DNA of 64,000 nt from Patiria pectinifera (taxonomy: Eukaryota > Echinodermata > Asteroidea > Valvatida > Asterinidae). The stretch is from positions 6,448,001-6,512,000 of the forward strand of contig CM057136.1 of the NCBI GenBank assembly GCA_029964075.1. The letters run 5' to 3'. Of this stretch, positions 35,971-49,790 are shown in pieces. The notes beneath the pieces were generated by a model. The model saw nothing but the letters and a program-made list of their open reading frames with translations, did no database searches and had not been told where the DNA came from. The position numbers and the translations under genes are program-made. Every line of letters starts with the position of its first letter. Position 1 is the first letter of the stretch.

Positions 35971-37857
35971 TTTGAATTCCCACATCAAAGCAACATGTAC
36001 ACGAAAACAAATATATTTGATTACACATAATATATTTCACACTAAATGTTTGCAAATGTTCTTGATGAAAAAAACCCCCAATAAACCACGTGTTTTCCTA
36101 GGTAATCACTTGGGTAATTATACTGTGATGGGTGTTTATATACCAAAACATTTTTATTACCCCTGTAATATACCACTGTACAGAATATCAAGGGAAGAAA
36201 GACAACTTCGAAGTAATCAACGGTAAGTGTCTTTGTTAATACTCGATAGGAATGTATAACACTACTTATTATAATATAAAAACCCACAATATATTTGCCA
36301 TGATGATTTATGCCTGCGTATTAAAAGATATAAATACTTAAAACCATATTGTTTAACGTCAGGCTTTGATTTAGCCATGTATGATAAACAAAGAAAAGAA
36401 AAGGAAGGTTGGCCAACACCGGTTGGATAAACATTTTGCATTTGAACGCAACTGAGCTCAATAAAAAGGAAACAAAACAAGTTATCAGTAAATGCATCTA
36501 CATACTATCAAGATGGTTTCCAAATGTAACATTTCAAGTGTTTTGCCAACTAATTGGCCTGGTTTCCTGAAAAAATAGTTAAATAATATTCTCACTGCCC
36601 ATTAAAAACCAGAAATAACACCAATAATTATAATTTTTACAGGCTCCTTATTAAATGTTTAAAGATTTCGTGAACACTTAATTCCTCAAATATTGTTTAA
36701 ATTGAGTACCAATACCTTTTTGCATACAGCGAAAAGAAATATACGTGTACTTCTTGTTTATAAATCTTATATATTTTCTTTTATACAATCTTTCATTCAA
36801 GAGAGGTACACAAAGCCTTACTACTACAGTTTGGCCCAAGTGGAATCAAGTTTGAAGAAATGTTCGTGAATATTAAATGTAAACCTTAAATCACAAGTTT
36901 AACAAACCAGCTCCGTGTGAACTACGGTTTATAATGATACATAAGTACAAGTATGCACTATTGTAACTATGAAAAACGGGTGTTTCGGTGGTTCCGACGT
37001 GACCTGCTCACATCCTGTCATCTTGTACGTGAAGTCAACAAATGCAGCAACCTTTAGTTTTCATGATAGTGTTCAACAGAGGAATTGACAGCCTGGAGAC
37101 TGGTATGGCTATAACCTCCTCCCATTCTGGCCAACATGCAAACAGTTTACCTTTTGGTTAAACTATAATTGTTCGCGACATTTCTGCGACTTGTCGATAG
37201 ATAGCAAACCTACCTATTTTTTTTAAACCAATTTCACGTTTTGTGATTGACTTGGCTGGCTTTCCACCATGGACGCTTCAAAGCTCGCTATGTTATTTCT
37301 CACACATAATTCATTGCTCTTTAGTGAGGTGTTCAGAGCTGTACAAAACAAACGTGTGATGGGCGTTCAGACATGGAAGCGTACCGGTAATGGCTACTAG
37401 AACGTCACCATAATTTCAAAATAGGATTGGCGTACAATATAACTCAGCACCACAGTAAAAGTATAATACAAATCCCACACATACATGTAATCTCCATCTA
37501 AGGTTTTCCCAAATCTAATTAATCCTAATTTAATTAATCATGTCTAGCACGTTAGCTTTCTTTTATACTCGCTGTACGAGATTCAAGTTTTCGGTTTCAA
37601 CACGAATTCAAGATGAGGTTGATTTTTTTTTAGGGGGGGAATTGAGAATGACCACCACACCCAGCAAGTCTGTGAATTGACAGTAGCGCAATTGAATCAC
37701 TCTCTTAATGCATAATGTATTTATTGAATCGAGCTTGTTTGCCACATTGCTTTGGTAGTAGTATTATAGCTGACATTCTGAGAGAATCAATCCTATCTTA
37801 AAACCCGGTATTTTATTATACGGTGCCAGAAAGAAACAAGAGTGCTTCCCCCTTTAA
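35971..37857 (-). other. 3' flank/3'UTR of ACSL-B, duplicated copy
   Basis: This non-coding stretch behind the ACSL-B stop is homologous to 12005-13699. It marks the left edge of the duplication unit in the second copy. No exon of another gene is seen in it. Confidence 0.7.
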
Positions 37858-40800
37858 TTAAATATTGTTTCCCATTTCATAAGGCACGCTTTCCAGTCTC
37901 GTCAATTTGATTTGTCTGTACAGGTTCGCAATGTGGGCATCATAATGTTTCCTCAAGATCGGACGCTTCGACTTAAATGTAGGGGTGAGCAGGTTGTTCT
38001 CCACACTAAACAGCTCGGACTCCAAGTAAATGTTCTTTACCTGTTAAAAACATCAGGCTCAAATAGTCATCATGCTTCAACAATGTTTTTATGTTACTTA
38101 CATAATTATTTATATAAAGTTTATGTAATATTTGGAAAGGCAAACGAGACTTGAAGGTTTGCAGGTTGGACATATGGTTTTATTTACTAGTTTTGTTTGG
38201 TAAGTCAGTCAAATGATTTTGAATATTTTATTATTCCCACTTTTTCCTCTTTTATAGACGAAAATGTGGAACTTATTAAAATAGGTTTTTGTTTATTGTA
38301 TCAAGTCTTCTTAAATGAATGAATCGTAATGAATCAGACGGGTACCATATCGTTACCTAAAACTTTGCAAGGCAGGGATATCTACTTCCCTAGAGTGGAC
38401 CCCATGACGTCCAACCGCATACTTTCTCCCCCCCCCCCCCAATAAAAAAATCGTTGTGTGGCAAATAACACCCCCCCCCAAAAAAAAAAAAAAAAAAAAA
38501 ACCCAAAAAACAAATATGCAGAACATTTCAAATTTTATATTCAGTACACGGCCGTCTCCAATAGAGAGCGCCCTACGTACATATAGGCCAACGCGAAGAA
38601 AAGCTGTCAGAAATTGAACCTACCTGCTCGAAACTGAACAGTTTGGCTTCTTTTCCAACTTTCACCATATCTTCAAGAATCGCATTCTTAATGACCTGTA
38701 TGGGGACACCAAGAACATATCATAACTTCACTAAATACATGTAATGGAACGATTGTCTAATTAATTTGGTTTTTGCGAGTAAGGCAATCCAGTGCATTGT
38801 CCATTGATAAAAAAGAATGTATTCTTAGAACACAGAAAAAGCTAAGTTCCATAATGTCTGCTGTTGCGACATGGGGCCTGAAATATATCAACGATAGGCC
38901 TGGTGAAGGAACATCCACTGAGGGCGCCCTACATAAAGTGTAGTGAATTCCTGTATTTTCCCTAGACTTACCTCTCTGCCACACAAGTCTTTGAAGTCGC
39001 CTTGCACACCTTTAGCCTTGCCAAGTTTTGGCAATACATCCTCGTCAGGGACCACGATGGCGATTAGGTGTGACTGTATAAAGACGAAAACCAACTTTTT
39101 TGTAATAACCATTCGGGCATACAAAACGATGTTTGCAAGAACAGCAAGTGGTAAGAGGGGTGCATGACGGGTATGGAGTCATGAAGACACAATTTCTAGA
39201 AGTTTTTTTATTTTCTATAATAGGCTGCTATATGGTTCACTCTCTACTAACTTTAGAGTTTCTATGTCTGAAATGTCATAATATTGCCAATTACATAAAC
39301 ATTTACATGTATCACAGTATTATATGCCGAGAACCCTTTCGCCGTTTAGACATATTTATTTTGATCATTTCAAAATAATGCCAGTGCCACTTTTTGTTCA
39401 TATCTTTCCTATCGATATCAGATGAATACGAATTTCATTCATTACAATTTCACGGGTACAATTATATGTCTTGAATGTTAGATGTAGAATGAACAATCGA
39501 AGTTGTAGATATAAATTACATCAAAAGGACAGGCTAAACTAAAATAGTATACCCCTAAAGAAATTACCCCACACTCTGTCAGACACAGAGAAATTAAAAT
39601 AAGTTACTCCCAATTTATTCAAAAAGGTAAGTTTTCATCAGCGTTCGACTGACAGACGATTTTCTTCCAGTAATGATATTTTCTTACTTGCAAACTTTCG
39701 CCATGCACGAAACACTGCGACACATATTCGCTTCTGATGTAAATATTTTCAATCTTCTCGGGGGCAATGTACTCGCCCTGCGCCATCTTGAAGATGTGTT
39801 TCTTCCTGTCGATGATCTTTAATTGTCCGTTCTATTTGAATACAAAGATACCATTTTAAAACAACGTGTCAGATAAGCTAGTCAGACGACAACCTACTAT
39901 ACAACAAAGACATATGTTACGGTGTTTGAAAGACAAATTAATGCATCCGAAAAAAAAAGAAAAATAAAATAAAAAGAAAGATGGATATATGCTTTTACAA
40001 GTTATAAGGGAAACTGTTCAGTAGAGGTTTTCTTCAAGGGTGATTTCCAAATAAACAGGAAAGCCGGAGCTGTCATTTCTAAGGACATACAATGTTGTGA
40101 TATGGTGCACCGAGTCACTTAGTTCCAGTGTTTAAATATCGTCAATGGGCTTCTCACTTGTGTGAGTTAGGGATCACATACCGTGGAGCAGTCCGTGACT
40201 TGATTGACAACAACTTTAATTGAAATCAACCTGATTTTTACAAGACGAAATATCAGTTGATCACACCTCTCCGATCATCCCCACTGGTGTTTTCAATGGA
40301 GAATCATACCTGGATGTCTCAGAATGTTTGTACCCCCAATGTATATTTTACGCCGGTGCCCATGTAAGAGTTTACCCTCCCAAATAAACTAATACTTTTT
40401 TTCTGGGTCGTAATAGAAGTGTTATGTGTATTACAATTTTCCAAGGTTAGTAACTTAATTTCAAACTAAAGTGAAAGATTGTGGGAAGTATAATGTTTAA
40501 AGTAAGGCGACATGTACACGTACTTCATTAACCTTCCATTCACGTCTGTTTGTACACACAAACTGTTGTTGTAATACAGGGTGAGTGAACAAAAGTGGAA
40601 CCCAAACCCCCCAAAATATATTTCATATTTGAAAAATATGCAACAGTAGAAATAATAGTGACTGGTAAGCCAATTTCATGAACTACTTTTAGATGAAAAA
40701 AGTACTGGAAGTACTCAATCCGTTCAAGGTATATCACCATTTAAACGCAATGACCCTAAAACCCGTTTCTTCCTAAACAAGCAGTTTAGTGTGTTTTCTG

Positions 40801-43800
40801 ACTGTTGGAACAACAAAGAAAATGACACAGAATACTTGTTTTAACAGCTATTAACAACTGTAGTACAACAACCCGGGTTAGGCAAACAACATGATTTATA
40901 AAAAAAAATAAAACGGGCCTTGAAAAATATCTGTAACCTTTAAGCTAAGGTTTTATCGTTGTTGGTGTTTGAATATAGTTTTGACGACGATTCTTGAATT
41001 TGCAATTTTGGACGAAATAAGTTTTAGGGTCGTTGTGTTTAAATACAGATATTGTTTGAACGGATTTAGCAATTTCAGTAATGTTTTCCTCTAAAAGTAG
41101 CTTATGGAATTGCTTTTCCAGTCATAATTATGTTTGGTGCATATTTTTTTTAAAATATGAAATATATTTTCGGGGGTTTGGGTTCTGCTTTTTTTGACTC
41201 GCCCTGTAGCGCCCCCGTCATGCCATACTTACCGGCATCCATTGGCCTACATCACCCGTGTGCAGCCATCCATCTGCATCGATGGTTTCTGCTGTCTTCT
41301 CGGGATCCTTGTAATACCCTTTGAAGACACCCGCTCCCTTCATGCAAATCTGTTCAATGATTTAAACCGATAAAGGCCTAGTTATCAAAATTGTTACATT
41401 TTTGTAACTGAAAAAAAAATGGTACGCTTAGCGATTCTTAGCTTAGAAAGCAATACATTTTTTTGAAAGTCAATTGCCTATTTATCGAAGCCCTTTCACA
41501 GGAACTATGCCAAACCCAAAAAGGCTGGTTTCCAAAGGCACAATTTAAATTATATTTGCGGCCATTTAAAAATCTTAGATGGCCGCCATACGTACGAGCA
41601 TTCGAAAAAAACATTGGTTTCCAAGTTCGTTACACTATAAAGTTTCTCAAAAAGGTGTATTCGTGCTGGCAACCACAAAAAAAAACACACGAAAATTTAC
41701 ATGTGTTCACAGTAAACCAACTGTCTATAAGAGGTAACGTGAATACAGGAGACGTCTCTACAGTCCCAAGAACTATTGGTCCGAAGTCCCATTGGTCCGA
41801 CGCCCCATAGGATTAGGGTTAGGGTTAGGGTTAGGGTCACTGAACCAGTGGAACTACTAAGTATTACGTTTCGTCGGACCAATGGGACTTCGGACCAATG
41901 GGACGTCGGACCAATGGTACTTCGGACCAATTGGACTTCGGGCCAATGGTATTCCGGAATATCGAGACGAAACCGAAAATAGGCCCTGCCAATCAAAACT
42001 ACCATTCATAGGTATGTTTATGGGAGGGAATCTATAATCTTATACCCTTCTATAAAAATACCTACCTCGCCTTGATCTTTATCGGCAAAGTAGTCCATCT
42101 CAGGAACATCGACTAGCTTGATCTTGAAGGCCATGGAAGGACTACCAACATGGCCGGCACTCACATCATGGAACATGGTCGATGTACACATGCCTGCGTT
42201 TTCAGTCTGGCCGTATCCTTCGGATAACTAGGGTCAAATGTCACAAAAGCTAGTTGAAAGCCACTGACAACTGTTTGCACTGATACAGAAAAAACGTAAG
42301 TGGCCAAATTCATCAGAAAAATAAATACAGTAAGTGATCACTCACCAGTGCTCCAAAGGCACACCTGAAAAACATCTTGACCTCCTGGGATATTGGTGCG
42401 GCACCAGTGGTAATAAACCGAACTCTACCACCTAACATATTCTAAAGGAAAATCAAGCATAAACAGGATAAGGACATGTACAAATGGCATAAACTGCACC
42501 CCTACAATATTCCTAATGAATCAGGATATTCGTCGATGTCAGTTCCGTGCCGAACTATTTCTGTTTTTAATTTCACATCGAATTTGACAATCACTGGCAC
42601 AGTTTGTCACTACGTGTATTTCGCTATTTTCCCCATCAATTCAAACTCACCAGTTTTAGGAATAAAAATAAAGTTTGGTGCATAATCTAATTTGAAGTTA
42701 TATCTAGCGCATCGTAACTGCAACTCTTATAGACAACGATACTAAGCCGCTTAAAACTCAAAATGAGAAAATAAAAAAATGCTTAAGAACCATTTTGTGC
42801 ATTACCGTTCAAGCAAAATTACCGCCAACAGTAGGAAAAACTTAAAGAATTATGACAGGTAAGCTGGTGGGACACAATGAGTCTCTTGCACAATGATTAC
42901 CATCCCAAAAATATCTTTGTCTCATTTTGAGGGAAACCCTCAATTCATTAGTTTTGGTCCTTGCCTGTTAACGAATTAATATCTTACTAACTGTATTTAT
43001 GTAATGCGCTTACCCGAAGCTTCGTGAAGACTTTGTCCCAAACACCATCATTTATGAATTTGCCACTGTCGACAAACAGAAAGATTGGAATTGATGTCCA
43101 TTTTATTGAACACCAAATACAAATGATTTTACCCTGAATTGTATAATTGGTTTCTGTAGTTGCAATAAGACTGAAACGAAACAGGTTTAACTCAGAAAAC
43201 CAATTGTTCTAGTTATCCTAATATTGCTAATATCTTTATGGCAGGAATTACCCAGAGAAAGTATGAACAGACTCCAGTTTTATTTACTAGTTTTTAGGGA
43301 TTTTATTGTCTATGTATTGTCTATGTATTACATAGACCATGGCGAAGAGCCATGGTCTATGTAAGCAGATTCGCTGATTAATAATGCAAGACAACCGCCC
43401 TTTGATCTCTAGATTTTGACCGATCAGCGGGCGGTTTCTATACCGGGTCTTCGGTCATTCACCCGTTGTCTCGCCATAGACATGGATACAAAAAACCTAG
43501 ACACAGTAAACAAAGGTTGTGGTCACGCGCTCTGTATTTACGTTACGCGATACGCGCCATAGCTTGTCTATGTTTTATAGATCTTTGCCCGGCCGTTGTT
43601 GTATTACAAAACACTACATTGGAATTGACCAATGAAACATTTAGTCCTGATTTGGGAATAAAATGACGTCACGATTTAGTAAAGTCGACTCCTTTCGGCC
43701 GAGGCGCGGGATCGCATAAATCTGCATGCTTAGATATATCAGACGTTAGACAGGAGACTGGGCTCCGTGGATAACGGGTGATACTGAACCTAAGATTTTA

Positions 43801-46800
43801 TAGGGTTAAATTTGATTGATTGCTTCATGTTCAGGGATCCGTTCTTATGTGAAAGGTACGTGAAATCGTCAGGGTTTGAAAAGGGGAGTTGCTAATAATC
43901 GTTTTGCATTTTTGGTTTGCTTGTGCCCGTTCTTACCTTTCCATCTCCTTAATTTTCTTTCGGAGCGCCGTTCTCATTAGAAATTTGGCCAGCCATCCTT
44001 TCTGAGCAACTAATTGAGTCACCTGATCAATTAATTAGGAACATAAGAATTATACATATTAACAGTTGAGGATACAAGTTGGCCAGATAATTCAACCTAA
44101 GAGCAATGGCAAGGGGTGCGAATCTATACTTGCTGCTGCAAAACGTCTCCCAAAATTATCAATTCGATTAAGGGTAGCTTTGTATTTTTTTGAAGGCAAG
44201 TACTCAATTTAGACAAATTACATTTTCAAAAACTGTAACGTTCTGGGAGCCAATACCGAAGATTAATGAGAGAAATACCTTATCGTAGATCTTGTTCATG
44301 ACTCTTGGCACGCAGGGGAACAGAGTAGGTCTCAAGACAGCAATATCACTCACGAGCTTCTTCGGATCTCCCTGGTAGAAACCCACGCGCCCACCGCAAG
44401 TATACATGCAAGCCTTCCCAAGAAAAAAAGACACGAACTTTAAGAGTTTCAGCTGTTTTCTTTCGTCATTTTCTATGATCTTCAAATGAAGGAAATTTCG
44501 TGAAAAAAAGAAAAGGTTGTGTAATAATAATAATAATACCAAAGTCTTATATAGCGCACACACTGAAAAATTGCCTGGGTTAATTTTACCAAAGAAAGGG
44601 TGAAAACTGGAACTACCCAAACTTGGGTTGTTCTATAACCAATTGTTTGGGTTAGAATTTCTGCTAAATTCAAACAAAACTTGTGGTCATTCAAAACCAA
44701 ATTTAATTGGTTTTGTATGACTAAAAATTTTGGTTGAATTTAAAATAAATTATAACCAAAACAATTGGTTATAGAACAACCCAGGTTTGGGTAGTTCCAG
44801 TTTTCACCCTTTCTTTGGTAAAATTAACCCAGGCAATTTTTCAGTGCATATCTACCAATAACTAAGTACTCAAGGCGCTGGAGTATACTGTGCAATGCAA
44901 TGAAAATGATATTTAATTTAAAATAACAGGCACTTTAAACACTACAGGGACATCTTACCTGAGCAAATCTCTCGTAGATATGGGCGAGCGGGAGGTAGGA
45001 TATATAAGTATCGTCTGTATGCATCTCCATCAAATCATTGATCTACAGAGATTATACACAACAGTGCTTTATTACCTAAAATTTATGCAAATGATTGCCG
45101 TGATGCGGAAGTGAAACAACAACAATAATTATGTTGGATAGTATGACATGAAGATGTTCAAGCTTTTCTCAAGAAACAAAAAGGGAACAATCCAGGACAA
45201 ATTGAGAAAAAATGACCCGAATGTTTGGACCTCTGTACATTTCCAATGGACCCGCTTGTTTTTCTGCCTCACGGCCCTCATTTGCATACATTATTCATTT
45301 TCGGGTGAAATGGTCTGTTGACGTCGGTGTGCAACTTGCTACAATTCAAAATTTACAATCTGTATAAATATGATAACGTATGTGCTTCAGCAACACAAAG
45401 AGGTATAAATCTTCAAAGTGGCCTATCACAAACGGAGAGCTTTGCTGCGGCGCTTACTACACTGCTAGCCATGCAGCCAACAAAGACTTACCCCAGCGAA
45501 TGTGAACATTCCGGTGAGAGACGCCAGAATATTTCCGTGAGTGAGCATGACACCCTTTGGATTACCCGTCGTACCGCTGGTATAGCACAATGTGCTTAGG
45601 TCGTCATAGCCTGGAGGCTGACAAAAATCAATTAGGGTAAATACTATTCAAGGGTGTTTATGAATGGAGTCCCAGCAAATGTTCTACAGTACAATGTAAA
45701 TAGAAAATCAGAAATCCACCAGTAGCAACAATGACCTAAAGATGGCTGGCAGGTGTCATTGAGAGTTCATACAACCTACTCTAAGCATGCCTGGAAAATT
45801 ATAAACCTTATGAAAATTGGTCTATATAAAGCTCATGAATAAACATGTATACTTTGTTTGTTTACTTACCACTTTCTCCTGCGGGTTATTTGCACCAAGC
45901 TCCTGCAAAATGCGCCAGACAAAGAAGATTTTCTCAAGAAATGTGTATTTGACTTAAATACTGAAGCATTATGAACATCTGGGGCTAATTTTGACCAAAT
46001 TTTCGTAAACATGATTTCAGTCGTGTCATTGAGGGGTGAAATTTCACGTAAACTTTGGATTCTTGCATAGCACGCCCTCAATTAGGACTGGCCTTTGTTT
46101 CTCTGTGATATACATGTAATGTAATTGTCGATTATTTAGATAATTAAACATGTCACCAGAGAGGGCCCTGTTTGTCGTGCGTTACGGCACTCGAAAAAAT
46201 ATTCCTTTAGTTCTTCCCAGTATATAATGCTGATTTTGACAATTTCGAAAAATGTGTACTTGATGAATAAAATGAAACATAAGACACATACCAAAACGTC
46301 TCCAAAGCGCAGAATCTCTATCATGGATTGTTCAGCCTTGGCCGTCACCGAGTCTGTGGCGTCATCGATAAGCACAATCGTCTTCAATCCCGGCATGTCT
46401 CCTGCCTTGTTCAACAGAAGCTCGGCTCTTGATGACGTATCACACACTACGAGACTCAAATCGACTGCAGGGAAGTAATACCATTCAGGGATTATTTTTA
46501 GTCAAATTTATGTTGGTCGGACCTTTCACGTCATTATATTGGTTTGCTCATAAATGGTAACTGAACACTCACTCCCAGGAAAAGCACAAGCCTCTCGACA
46601 AAAACGTAACTCGAAAGAGTAACTTGGGGCTATCACCCCATCTTCACCGTAACCGCATCTGTAGAAAAAAATCCATATCCCCCACCGCAAGAGCACGCTG
46701 GCCTGCAGAAATTTCAAAGTGGATTCAGCCAACTCAATGTCTTTTAGATTTCGTAGCTTGTGGATGGGTAACACTGTATAATAAGAAGCACAAGCATTCG

Positions 46801-47102
46801 GAGCAGAATCCCCTCTTTGGTCGATTTTGTAGTAGAGTTTATGAATTTCAGAAACTATAGTAAACATTGACTGTTTACAATACCAAATCCACAAGCAATA
46901 TCCGAGGCTAACCGGCAATATGGCTTTTGCAGAAGCAGAATTTGTCAGAACTAAACTGGTTGAATATTAAAATTCTGTTGTTCGCTAAAACACAAAACCA
47001 ACCTTGGTTGACGATATACTGACACACGTCTGGTCCTAATGTGTCGTAGAGTGGCACGATGACCATGGAATACATGTTACACGCTTGCTCGGTCACCACC
47101 CA
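37858..47102 (-). CDS. ACSL: ACSL-B: tandem paralogue of ACSL-A, 5' end missing
   Basis: This is a long-chain acyl-CoA ligase with the same exon plan as ACSL-A. Readable coding exons, 5' to 3': 47003-47102, 46292-46464, 45870-45902, 45492-45617, 44959-45042, 44279-44413, 43937-44022, 43014-43065, 42346-42441, 42066-42227, 41233-41349, 39688-39831, 38972-39073, 38624-38695, 37858-38040. They join in phase and give 554 residues plus stop, with no breaks. The P-loop, EGYGQTE, the FACS signature (DGWLHTGD onward) and DRKKH are conserved. The counterparts of ACSL-A exons 1-4 (about 122 residues) are not found between 47103 and the ALOX gene; they may lie in the 500-N gap. At the fatty-acid gate ACSL-B keeps the family-like FYQGD and [15 protein letters not shown], where ACSL-A differs. 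Exon 45492-45617 is 12 bp shorter than in ACSL-A. Confidence 0.93.
40577..41206. mobile_element. Tc1/mariner-like MITE, 630 bp, in ACSL-B intron
   Basis: Ends cagggtgagtgaacaaaag and the inverted cttttttgactcgccctg are flanked by TA (40575-40576 and 41207-41208). The pairing reaches far inward (gacccta-aaac and gttttagggtc), so the element folds on itself. The corresponding ACSL-A intron (15462-15713) is only 252 bp and lacks it. Confidence 0.8.
41769..41957 (-). mobile_element. Inverted-repeat element with telomere-like core, copy 2
   Basis: This is the same family as 4985-5262 in opposite orientation. Tandem cattggtccgaagtc arms flank about four TTAGGG repeats (41813-41836). It lies in an ACSL-B intron; the ACSL-A counterpart lacks it. 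Confidence 0.85.
43310..43790. repeat. Dispersed repeat family R1, copy in ACSL-B intron 43066-43936
   Basis: It starts with tacatagaccatggc and an inverted partner, and ends at ataacgggtgatactg. The matching ACSL-A intron (18264-18639) is about 500 bp shorter and lacks it, so the insertion probably followed the gene duplication. Confidence 0.8.
44561..44846. mobile_element. MITE, 286 bp, nested in an older SINE tail
   Basis: Arms cactgaaaaattgcctgggt and their inverse run about 100 bp each, including agggtgaaaactggaacta. The flanks join to a SINE-like tail (minus-strand gcgctatataagactttgg followed by attattatt), with a possible CA duplication. It lies in an ACSL-B intron. Confidence 0.75.
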
Positions 47103-47134
47103 CTGGAATTAGAACAGCAAATTATACAACTATA

Positions 47135-47525
47135 CAGGGTGGATAAAAAAACACCAAAAAACCCGAAACCGAGATATTATTGCTATTTGAAACAGAAGTA
47201 GGGCACATTTGAATCAATGGGATATATCATCTGTTAGGGTTGCATCCCCTCTTTAAAGTGACACGCTGATCATGCCATTACGTTCACGGTTGACCGAGCA
47301 GTGGCCAATTTTATGAAAGAGTCTATTTAGAGAGCTGCGCCACTTTTCATGGTGAAATCTCTTTTCCCCCACCTGTCTTGATTGGCAACCATAGCCCTTC
47401 ACTCTGTGACAAATGACACCACAAAAACTAAATTGAAAAGTGGCGCATCTCTCTAAATAGACCCTTTCACAAAATTGGTCACTGCTCAGTTAACCGTGAA
47501 AGTAAGGACATGATCAGGGTGTCAT
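47135..47525. mobile_element. Palindromic Tc1/mariner-like MITE running into the gap
   Basis: It starts cagggtggataaaaaaacac after a TA at 47133-47134. ACSL-A and ACSL-B intron sequence agree up to that point. The arms at about 47255-47345 and 47425-47525 pair (tggtcactgctcagttaacc with ggttgaccgagcagtggcca). By symmetry about 47385 the right end should lie roughly 110 bp inside the gap. Confidence 0.7.
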
Positions 47526-48025
47526 NNNNNNNNNNNNNNNNNNNNNNNNNNNNNNNNNNNNNNNNNNNNNNNNNNNNNNNNNNNNNNNNNNNNNNNNNNN
47601 NNNNNNNNNNNNNNNNNNNNNNNNNNNNNNNNNNNNNNNNNNNNNNNNNNNNNNNNNNNNNNNNNNNNNNNNNNNNNNNNNNNNNNNNNNNNNNNNNNNN
47701 NNNNNNNNNNNNNNNNNNNNNNNNNNNNNNNNNNNNNNNNNNNNNNNNNNNNNNNNNNNNNNNNNNNNNNNNNNNNNNNNNNNNNNNNNNNNNNNNNNNN
47801 NNNNNNNNNNNNNNNNNNNNNNNNNNNNNNNNNNNNNNNNNNNNNNNNNNNNNNNNNNNNNNNNNNNNNNNNNNNNNNNNNNNNNNNNNNNNNNNNNNNN
47901 NNNNNNNNNNNNNNNNNNNNNNNNNNNNNNNNNNNNNNNNNNNNNNNNNNNNNNNNNNNNNNNNNNNNNNNNNNNNNNNNNNNNNNNNNNNNNNNNNNNN
48001 NNNNNNNNNNNNNNNNNNNNNNNNN
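47526..48025. other. Assembly gap (500 N)
   Basis: Exactly 500 ambiguous bases, which suggests a placeholder of arbitrary length. The left edge sits inside the second arm of a palindromic element. The missing 5' exons of ACSL-B may be here. Confidence 0.99.
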
Positions 48026-49790
48026 TGTATACGAGCCAGGTGAGTGTGAACCACAACATGCACGTGTACAAAAGTGAAGGTGTTTTCGGTATCATTTGTC
48101 ATAAATTGTATGAATTCCTACACATTATCAAAATTGTGGGCAAATATAGAGTATGGCTAGAGTGCTAAGGAATTTGAGCGACAGGTGCTAGTTTTTTAGT
48201 TAGACAAGAAAACTATCGGAAGAGGGGACTTTCGTTTTTGGTTGAGTGTATTTTAAATTGTTTAGCAGGTAATTTGCATTACATAATCACTCTTGGAGAT
48301 AGAAGGCATGAAAAGCTGTGCTCTGAATTTTCAAAACTCGATGTCAGATGTAGCAGGGACACCAAACTAAATTGGACCCCGAATTTATACAATGACCCAT
48401 ACACGATGTACGACTCAACCGTTTAAATGCACGCACTATACGTGTTGTTTACTGTTGCCATGACACTACCCTCACGACACAATTACCCACTATCACCATT
48501 GACTGCGAATATTTTCGCAGTATTCATCGAGGTCAATTTCTGTAAGAGCGATGAGCAGGACGTTCCAGCATATAGTGCTGTCCATTGTCAATACAACTGT
48601 AGCTGCTGCACTAGTTGCTTTGTATAATATATTTTTTTTTTACGGTGGATAGGGAAAAAAAATCCATAACAATTGCAGCAGCCAATTGTAGAAGTGGACG
48701 GTCTAATTTCAACCCTGCTAGCCCCTCAAAATATAGGCTCTAGAACCGCGCCTGGATATGATCCGGGCTGATGTGTATATTGGCGAAAGGTTGAAATCTG
48801 GATTTCCAGAACTATTCATCGGTGGAAAAAGGAGGGAGAATCTCAGTAAAGATGACGCACAGTCAAAGTGTTGTTAATGCTACTCATGTTAATGACATTA
48901 AAAAATGTAGGAATTTGGTTATTTTGTTTCCGGAAGAATTGGACGTGGACCTCATATTAAGAATTGCCTTACTATTTTAGTGCTTTGATTTGTTTACACA
49001 AAAACCTCTCGTTTGATTTTTAATTTGCCGTGCTGATTTTTTAAATTAAATATACGGTGGCGATTACCAATTTCAGCTTAAAGTGCAATGTAATATAGTC
49101 CCTTTTATTTTATTTTCAGTTGTCTTTATTTTTATTTTAAGTCTTATTATTTATCTTTATATTCATTATCTATATTGTAAAGCTAAAATGTTAAATTATT
49201 TTTTAGTGTTTCGTCTTAAAAAAAAAAATCAACAAATATCCCTCGGTTATATGTTTTATCATTATTTTTTTATCATTATTTTGAATGTTATGTAACAATG
49301 AATGCAAAACGAAAAAAATGACAATCATAAAATAAAAAAATCAATCAAAATTTATTTACCCAGTCATATACGGCTCAGAATGTATTCGAAAGGAATGTAT
49401 TTTCCAAGCAAAATTATTTCCTATGGTGAGTGAGATGGTCATATTCCGATGTGAAGCCTACTTCGTAAATTCAAGGTGAACAATGTGGTTCTCGATTGAA
49501 TGGACAATGACATGTGGTTTCACAAATTAAAGTTGATTTTGTTTTGTGGTTGGTGTTAAAACTACTCATATCAATCCCGTCAAATGATTGAGGACAAAAT
49601 GTACCGTGCATGTGATAAATGGAACAAAAGATGTGCACCCATCCGACTGGTTAGCAATAACATCATGGTTAACAACAACAACATTGTTGTGAGACACAAG
49701 CACAGGACAGGCAAAGTTGAATAGATTGTACCTATCCACACTTTTTCACAAATGTAGTAAATCAGGGATCTTATTTGCATAAACTAAAAA
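48026..49790. other. Intergenic, no gene seen
   Basis: AT-rich DNA between the gap and the fold-back array. I looked for the missing ACSL-B exons ([23 protein letters not shown] and [10 protein letters not shown] equivalents) on the minus strand and did not see them. A weak inverted repeat lies at about 48575-48705. Confidence 0.5.

Noticed and set aside
47479-48102. Long frames of 177-207 codons across 47.5-48.1 kb
   Set aside because: They consist of the N gap.
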